Below, one piece after another: positions 5,992 through 9,231 of a stretch of 9,231 nucleotides of DNA (position 1 is the first letter of the stretch; the number at the start of each line of letters is the position of its first letter). A model generated the notes under the pieces. The model was not told the origin of the DNA. It worked only from the letters and a program-made list of their open reading frames with translations, and did not search any database. Source of the stretch: Phycisphaerae bacterium (GTDB taxonomy: Bacteria > Planctomycetota > Phycisphaerae > UBA1845); assembly GCA_029260155.1 (NCBI GenBank), contig JAJDDU010000025.1:1-9231 (forward strand). The letters run 5' to 3'. A program made the translations under genes and the position numbers.

Positions 5992-7452
5992 CTAAAGCGA
6001 TGGTCCACCCGCAGTCTTGACGCCGTTTCTTGAGGTGTCGGTGGATGGTGAAGCGCCGTTGGTGAGATGGGTGTGGATCGACTTCGCTGTGTTCTTTCCG
6101 TCGCCCATGGCCAGGATGACGGTTGCACCTCCGCGAACGATATCGCCGCCGGCGAACACGCCGGGGATGCTGGTCATGTTGTTCTCGTCGATGACGATGT
6201 TCCCCCACTTGTTGGTTTCGAGGCCCGGCGTCGTCTGCGTCAACAGCGGGTTTGCTCTTGTGCCGATGGCCTCGATGAACACGCGGCAGGGAATGTCGAA
6301 TTCGCTGCCCTCGATCGGAACCGGTCGGCGACGGCCGGAGGCATCCGGTTCGCCCAGCACCATCTTGATGCAGCGCAGCGCGCGGACCCACCCGTCCTCG
6401 TCACCGAGGATTTCCACCGGGTTGCATAGCAACTGTAACTGCACGCCCTCCTCTTCGGCGTGTTTGATTTCCTCGACGCGCGCGGGCATCTCTTCGCGCG
6501 AACGGCGGTACACGAGGGTGGCAGGATTGGCGCCGAGTCGCCGCGCGGTTCGGACGGCGTCCATGGCGGTGTTCCCGCCGCCGCAGACGACGATGTCGCC
6601 GGCCCGTGTCACGGGTGTGTCACTCTCGGCCGCGTTGTTCGCGCCCATCAAGTTGACGCGCGTGAGGAACTCGTTGGCGGAGTAGACACCTTTCAGGTGT
6701 TCGCCCTTGATGCCCTGGAAAATCGGCAGGCCGGCTCCGTTGGCGATGAATACCGCGTCGAAGCCTTCCTCGTCCATGAGCTCCGGGATGGTGTAGGTCT
6801 GGCCGATGACGACGTCGCAGACGATTTCGACGCCACGGCGCTGCAGCGTTTCAACCTCTTTCTCGACGATCACGTTCGGCAGGCGAAACTCGGGGATTCC
6901 GTAAACCAGCACCCCGCCCGCTTTGTGCAGGGCTTCGAAGACGGTGACCGCGTGACCGCGCTTGGCCAACTCGCCGGCGCAGGTCAAACCGGCTGGTCCA
7001 GAGCCGACGATGGCGACCTTCTTGCCCGTCGGCGGCGGCGGCTCGAACAAGTCCGGGCGATTCTCTCGTGCCCAATCGGCGACGAATCGCTCAAGGTAAC
7101 CGATGCCGACCGGTGTGCCTTTCTTACCGCGAACGCACAGTTCCTCGCACTGAGTCTCTTGCGGGCAGACGCGCCCGGTCACGCCCGGCAGGACGTTGTC
7201 GGCCAGGAGGATGTCCGCCGCCTTGGAGATGTCATCGGCGGCGAGCGCAGCCACGAAGCCGGGAATGTCGATGCCGACAGGACAGCCGGCGACACACTTG
7301 GCGTCTTTGCATTGAATGCACCGGTCGGCTTCGAGGCAGGCGCTGGCATCTGGAAGCCCCTGGTTTACTTCGAGAAAGTTCCTTGCGCGCGCGGCTGCGT
7401 CCTGCTCGGGCATGGACTGCCTCGTGATTTTCATGCGCTCCGATGCTTTCAT
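5992..7452 (-). CDS. nfnB: NfnB-type large subunit of NADH-dependent ferredoxin:NADP+ oxidoreductase (GltD/SudA family)
   Basis: The 486-residue product is an iron-sulfur flavoprotein of the GltD/SudA/NfnB family. The N-terminal iron-sulfur domain has C45xxC48, C53 and C57-P, plus a second group C96-PQE-TQ-C102-EE-L-C106. The FAD-binding GSGPAG lies at 150-155. The NADPH domain has GGGNTAMDA from 291 and the VYRR basic segment (314-317), followed by the closing FAD signature GVFAGGD-x-VRG and ATVILAMGDGKNTA. Such proteins are commonly named glutamate synthase small subunit, but there is no GltB here. The adjacent SudB-like gene supports NfnAB, which couples NADH and reduced ferredoxin to NADP+ reduction by flavin-based bifurcation. 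The ATG at 7452 is supported by Shine-Dalgarno AGGAAGG (7461-7467, eight bases upstream); Met7 and Met14 are weaker. It lies 68 nt after nfnA, in the same operon. A polar tail of about 25 residues follows the conserved end. Sulfide dehydrogenase activity is an alternative. Confidence 0.87.
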   Translation of the reverse strand: MKASERMKITRQSMPEQDAAARARNFLEVNQGLPDASACLEADRCIQCKDAKCVAGCPVGIDIPGFVAALAADDISKAADILLADNVLPGVTGRVCPQETQCEELCVRGKKGTPVGIGYLERFVADWARENRPDLFEPPPPTGKKVAIVGSGPAGLTCAGELAKRGHAVTVFEALHKAGGVLVYGIPEFRLPNVIVEKEVETLQRRGVEIVCDVVIGQTYTIPELMDEEGFDAVFIANGAGLPIFQGIKGEHLKGVYSANEFLTRVNLMGANNAAESDTPVTRAGDIVVCGGGNTAMDAVRTARRLGANPATLVYRRSREEMPARVEEIKHAEEEGVQLQLLCNPVEILGDEDGWVRALRCIKMVLGEPDASGRRRPVPIEGSEFDIPCRVFIEAIGTRANPLLTQTTPGLETNKWGNIVIDENNMTSIPGVFAGGDIVRGGATVILAMGDGKNTAKSIHTHLTNGASPSTDTSRNGVKTAGGPSL

Positions 7453-7482
7453 CCGATGGCCCTTCCTGCGGGTTCGATTTCA

Positions 7483-7497
7483 CCGGTTGAAAACCGG
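7483..7497 (-). other. Intercistronic hairpin between nfnA and nfnB
   Basis: CCGGTT (7483-7488) and AACCGG (7492-7497) form a perfect 6-bp stem with a 3-nt loop in the 68-nt gap between the two nfn genes, about 16 nt upstream of the nfnB Shine-Dalgarno. No T tract follows on the minus strand, so it does not look like a terminator. It could stabilise or process the bicistronic message, or be chance in a GC-rich gap. Confidence 0.4.
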
Positions 7498-7520
7498 CGT
7501 CACACTGATCATGCCATTGT

Positions 7521-8417
7521 CTAGACGTTCGCTTGTGCGTCTTCCATGGCCCGTGCGCGGCATGTTGACTCGCCGGAGCAAGCCGACGGCGACTGCTCGT
7601 GCAAGCGGTTCCAAGCCAGTTGCTCCTGCTCGCGGTAAGAGGTCAGGCGGTCGGCCAGCTCATTGAAGTCCACCGCGTGCGCGTCGAACTCCGGGCCATC
7701 AACACAGGCAAACTTCATCTCGTCGCCGACGGTCACTCTGCATCCCCCGCACATGCCCGTTCCGTCGACCATGATCGGGTTGAGCGATGCGATGGTCTTG
7801 ACGCCGAACGGCCTCGTCACTTCGGCGACGGCGCGCATCATGGGTACGGGTCCGGCGATCAGGACCGCGCCGATGCCCGCGTCTGCGTCTTCAAGCAAAT
7901 CCTTGAGTTTCCCGGTGACGAATCCGTGGTATCCGTAGCTGCCGTCGTCCGTGCAGGGATAGACCGCGTCGCAGTGCTTTGCCAGTTCCTTCTCGAAGAT
8001 GACGTATTCCTTGGAGCGGCCACCCATGATTGCGGAGACCTTGTTGCCGGCAGTTTTCAGCGCCTCGGCCTGAGGGTAGATCACGGCTGTGCCGACCCCG
8101 CCGCCGACGAGCACCGCGTGGCCGAAATCCTCGACGTCGGTCGGCCTTCCAAGGGGGCCTACGACGTTGGCGACGTTCTCTCCCACTTCCAGGCCACACA
8201 GGATCTCCGTGGTCGCACCGACGACTTGCACGACCAGCGTGATCATGCCGCGGGCAGCATCAGAGTCGGCGATCGTCAGCGGGATGCGCTCGCCGGATTC
8301 GCGGGCACGTACGATTACGAAATGGCCTGCCTTGTGGTGCTTGGCGACACGTGGAGCCTCGACTTCAAGCAATCGCACCTTGGGTGCCAGCCATTCCGCC
8401 TTGCAGATCGGAAACAT
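7521..8417 (-). CDS. nfnA: NfnA-type small subunit (SudB-like FAD/NAD-binding [2Fe-2S] protein)
   Basis: The 298-residue product belongs to the dihydroorotate dehydrogenase electron-transfer subunit family (PyrK/SudB/NfnA). A FAD-binding barrel with G-ERIPLT (42-48) is followed by a NAD-binding domain with GGGVGTA (105-111). The C-terminal [2Fe-2S] motif is D218-GTGM-C223-GG-C226 and C238, in a context (VDGPEFDAHAVDF) characteristic of the SudB/NfnA branch rather than PyrK. In known Nfn small subunits the cluster is bound by three cysteines and one aspartate, which fits D218. NADH oxidation and electron bifurcation occur in this region of the complex. The ATG at 8417 gives a full-length FAD barrel; its Shine-Dalgarno (AGGGA, 8424-8428) is modest. 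Roughly 30 residues after YREQEQ exceed the usual family end of about 280 residues and include two cysteines (280, 286). It is first gene of the nfnA-nfnB operon and divergent from pepD. Confidence 0.88.
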   Translation of the reverse strand: MFPICKAEWLAPKVRLLEVEAPRVAKHHKAGHFVIVRARESGERIPLTIADSDAARGMITLVVQVVGATTEILCGLEVGENVANVVGPLGRPTDVEDFGHAVLVGGGVGTAVIYPQAEALKTAGNKVSAIMGGRSKEYVIFEKELAKHCDAVYPCTDDGSYGYHGFVTGKLKDLLEDADAGIGAVLIAGPVPMMRAVAEVTRPFGVKTIASLNPIMVDGTGMCGGCRVTVGDEMKFACVDGPEFDAHAVDFNELADRLTSYREQEQLAWNRLHEQSPSACSGESTCRARAMEDAQANV

Positions 8418-8468
8418 ATATCGTCCCTGGAGAATTCACCCGTAGCTAATCGACCCGGCCACACGACC

Positions 8469-8482
8469 GCCGCGTACGCGGC
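8469..8482. promoter_or_regulatory. Perfect 14-bp palindrome, candidate operator
   Basis: GCCGCGT at 8469-8475 is directly followed by its reverse complement ACGCGGC (8476-8482), a spacer-less perfect dyad 52 bp upstream of the nfnA start codon. That position suits a homodimeric repressor or activator controlling nfnAB. The content is CG-rich, so chance is possible. The bound factor is unknown. Confidence 0.35.
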
Positions 8483-8699
8483 ACCACCACTCTAGCAATC
8501 GGCATACCATGATACGGACCGAGGAATTGCTGTGTGACTGTGATTTTTGCGTTCCTGGTGGGTTATATCGGCTGATTCGACGACAGCGCTCGGCGGTCCC
8601 CGTCGCCAGTAGTGTGGTCACGTCAAATCCCGCTAAACGGTGTTGGATTTCACGCACCGGGCGAGGCGCGTTCCCGTTGATACCGGTTCGCATCCGCCG

Positions 8700-8729
8700 T
8701 TGACAGCGCGGCCAGGTTTCGAGCACGAT
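8700..8729 (+). promoter_or_regulatory. pepD: Candidate promoter of pepD
   Basis: A perfect TTGACA at 8700-8705 is followed, after 18 bp, by a weak -10 CACGAT (8724-8729, 3 of 6 to TATAAT but keeping the A at position 2 and the final T). Transcription would start near 8736, leaving a leader of about 20 nt that includes the Shine-Dalgarno AAGGAG. The -35 is strong; the -10 is not. Confidence 0.35.
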
Positions 8730-8756
8730 GCCCGCTAACACAAGGAGTAGTTTTGC

Positions 8757-9231
8757 ATGATACACGACAGCAATATGAGTGCGATTGAGGGCCTCGAGCC
8801 GAAGCAAGTCTGGCAGTTGTTCGCGGCGATGGCGGCAGTGCCAAGGCCGTCCAAGCGTGAGGAGCGCGTACGCAAACACCTTCGCGAAGTCGTTGAGCGG
8901 AACGGGTTGACGGTTCAGGAGGACGAACGTGGGAACATGATTGTCGCGGTCCCCGCCTCCGCCGGGTGTGAGTCGGCACCTGTTACCGTCCTTCAAGCCC
9001 ACGTCGATATGGTCTGCGAGAAAAACAGCGGCACCAATCATGACTTCGAGACTGAAGGCATCCGTCTTGTCCGTGATAAGGATGCGGGTGACGGCGCGGA
9101 AATCGTGCGTGCCGACGGGACGACGTTGGGGGCCGACAACGGTATCGGTGTGGTCATGGGTCTGGCGGTCGCGTTCTCTTCCGACATTACGCACGGCCCG
9201 CTTGAGTTGCTTTTCACGCTCGACGAGGAGG
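8757..9231 (+). CDS. pepD: Aminoacyl-histidine dipeptidase, N-terminal part (cut by window end)
   Basis: The first 158 codons of a PepD-family (M20C) metallo-dipeptidase, which hydrolyses Xaa-His and other dipeptides such as carnosine in the cytoplasm, run uninterrupted to the window edge. The N-terminal family signature is LxPKQVWQLFAAM-AVPRPSKREE (about 13-36). The first metal-site motif is LQAHVDMVCEKN, with metal ligand H82 and D84. The bridging metal ligand D127 lies in TLGADNGIGV, and the catalytic base and ligand E157-E158 lie in LLFTLDEE, where the window ends. All catalytic residues visible in this half are intact. The ATG at 8757 is chosen because AAGGAG (8742-8747) lies nine bases upstream; Met7 (8775) aligns well with the start of the enterobacterial protein but lacks a Shine-Dalgarno. 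Full-length members have about 480-500 residues, so two thirds are missing. It is divergent from nfnAB, with no obvious functional link. Confidence 0.9.
   Translation, partial: MIHDSNMSAIEGLEPKQVWQLFAAMAAVPRPSKREERVRKHLREVVERNGLTVQEDERGNMIVAVPASAGCESAPVTVLQAHVDMVCEKNSGTNHDFETEGIRLVRDKDAGDGAEIVRADGTTLGADNGIGVVMGLAVAFSSDITHGPLELLFTLDEE

Larger units (their letters stand above)
8418..8756. other. Divergent intergenic region, nfnA / pepD
   Basis: This 339-bp region separates the divergent nfnA and pepD starts. I see a 14-bp palindrome near the nfnA side and a TTGACA promoter candidate near pepD. A 64-codon frame (8509-8703) has no Shine-Dalgarno and no recognisable product. I found no convincing -35/-10 pair for nfnA and no strong terminator, tRNA or known riboswitch. 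Confidence 0.6.

Noticed and set aside
6460..7524. 354-codon plus-strand frame antisense to nfnB
   Set aside because: It lies opposite a strongly conserved flavoprotein gene and has no recognisable motif; it is a by-product of high third-position GC.
8509..8703. 64-codon plus-strand frame in the nfnA/pepD intergenic region
   Set aside because: It has no Shine-Dalgarno and no recognisable motif, and it ends just where the pepD promoter candidate begins.
8436..9194. 252-codon minus-strand frame opposite pepD
   Set aside because: It is antisense to a clear PepD N terminus with intact catalytic motifs; its translation is Arg/His-rich and matches no family.

Overview
The window is about 60% GC and densely coding. 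It holds two gene blocks that converge at about 5.95 kb, then a divergent promoter region near the right edge. No rRNA, tRNA, IS element or CRISPR array was seen. The combination of a giant FHA/coiled-coil protein with a TTG start, a J-domain/TPR protein and heptameric GAAAGTY repeats suggests a Planctomycetota-type or related bacterium. That is inference only, because there is no marker gene here.

Left block (1-5942, + strand). A sigma70-like promoter (TTGGCG, 17 bp, TACAAT; 15-43) precedes an untranslated leader of about 138 nt that can fold into four successive hairpins and ends in a Shine-Dalgarno sequence before a TTG start. It leads into a probable two-gene operon with a 15-nt gap. The first gene encodes a 1147-residue protein with two N-terminal FHA domains and a coiled-coil rod of roughly 770 residues, which carries a 100-codon duplication at exactly 200-codon spacing. 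The second encodes a 764-residue protein with a DjlA/TerB-like helical region, a J domain with an intact HPD motif, a four-cysteine zinc ribbon and twelve 34-residue TPRs in perfect register. A thirteenth TPR is cut off where a GAAAGTY heptamer repeat begins. Neither protein has a signal peptide or membrane segment. A phosphothreonine-reading scaffold next to an Hsp70 co-chaperone adaptor looks like a cytoplasmic assembly or signalling module. This pair is the least explained part of the window.

Right block (8417-5992, - strand). nfnA then nfnB encode the small and large subunits of an NfnAB-type electron-bifurcating NADH-dependent ferredoxin:NADP+ oxidoreductase (SudB/SudA family). The large subunit is often misnamed glutamate synthase small subunit. 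Together they would balance NADH, NADPH and ferredoxin pools.

Right edge. A 339-bp divergent intergenic region contains a perfect 14-bp palindrome on the nfn side and a TTGACA promoter candidate on the other side. It is followed by the first 158 codons of a PepD-type (M20C) aminoacyl-histidine dipeptidase that runs out of the window.
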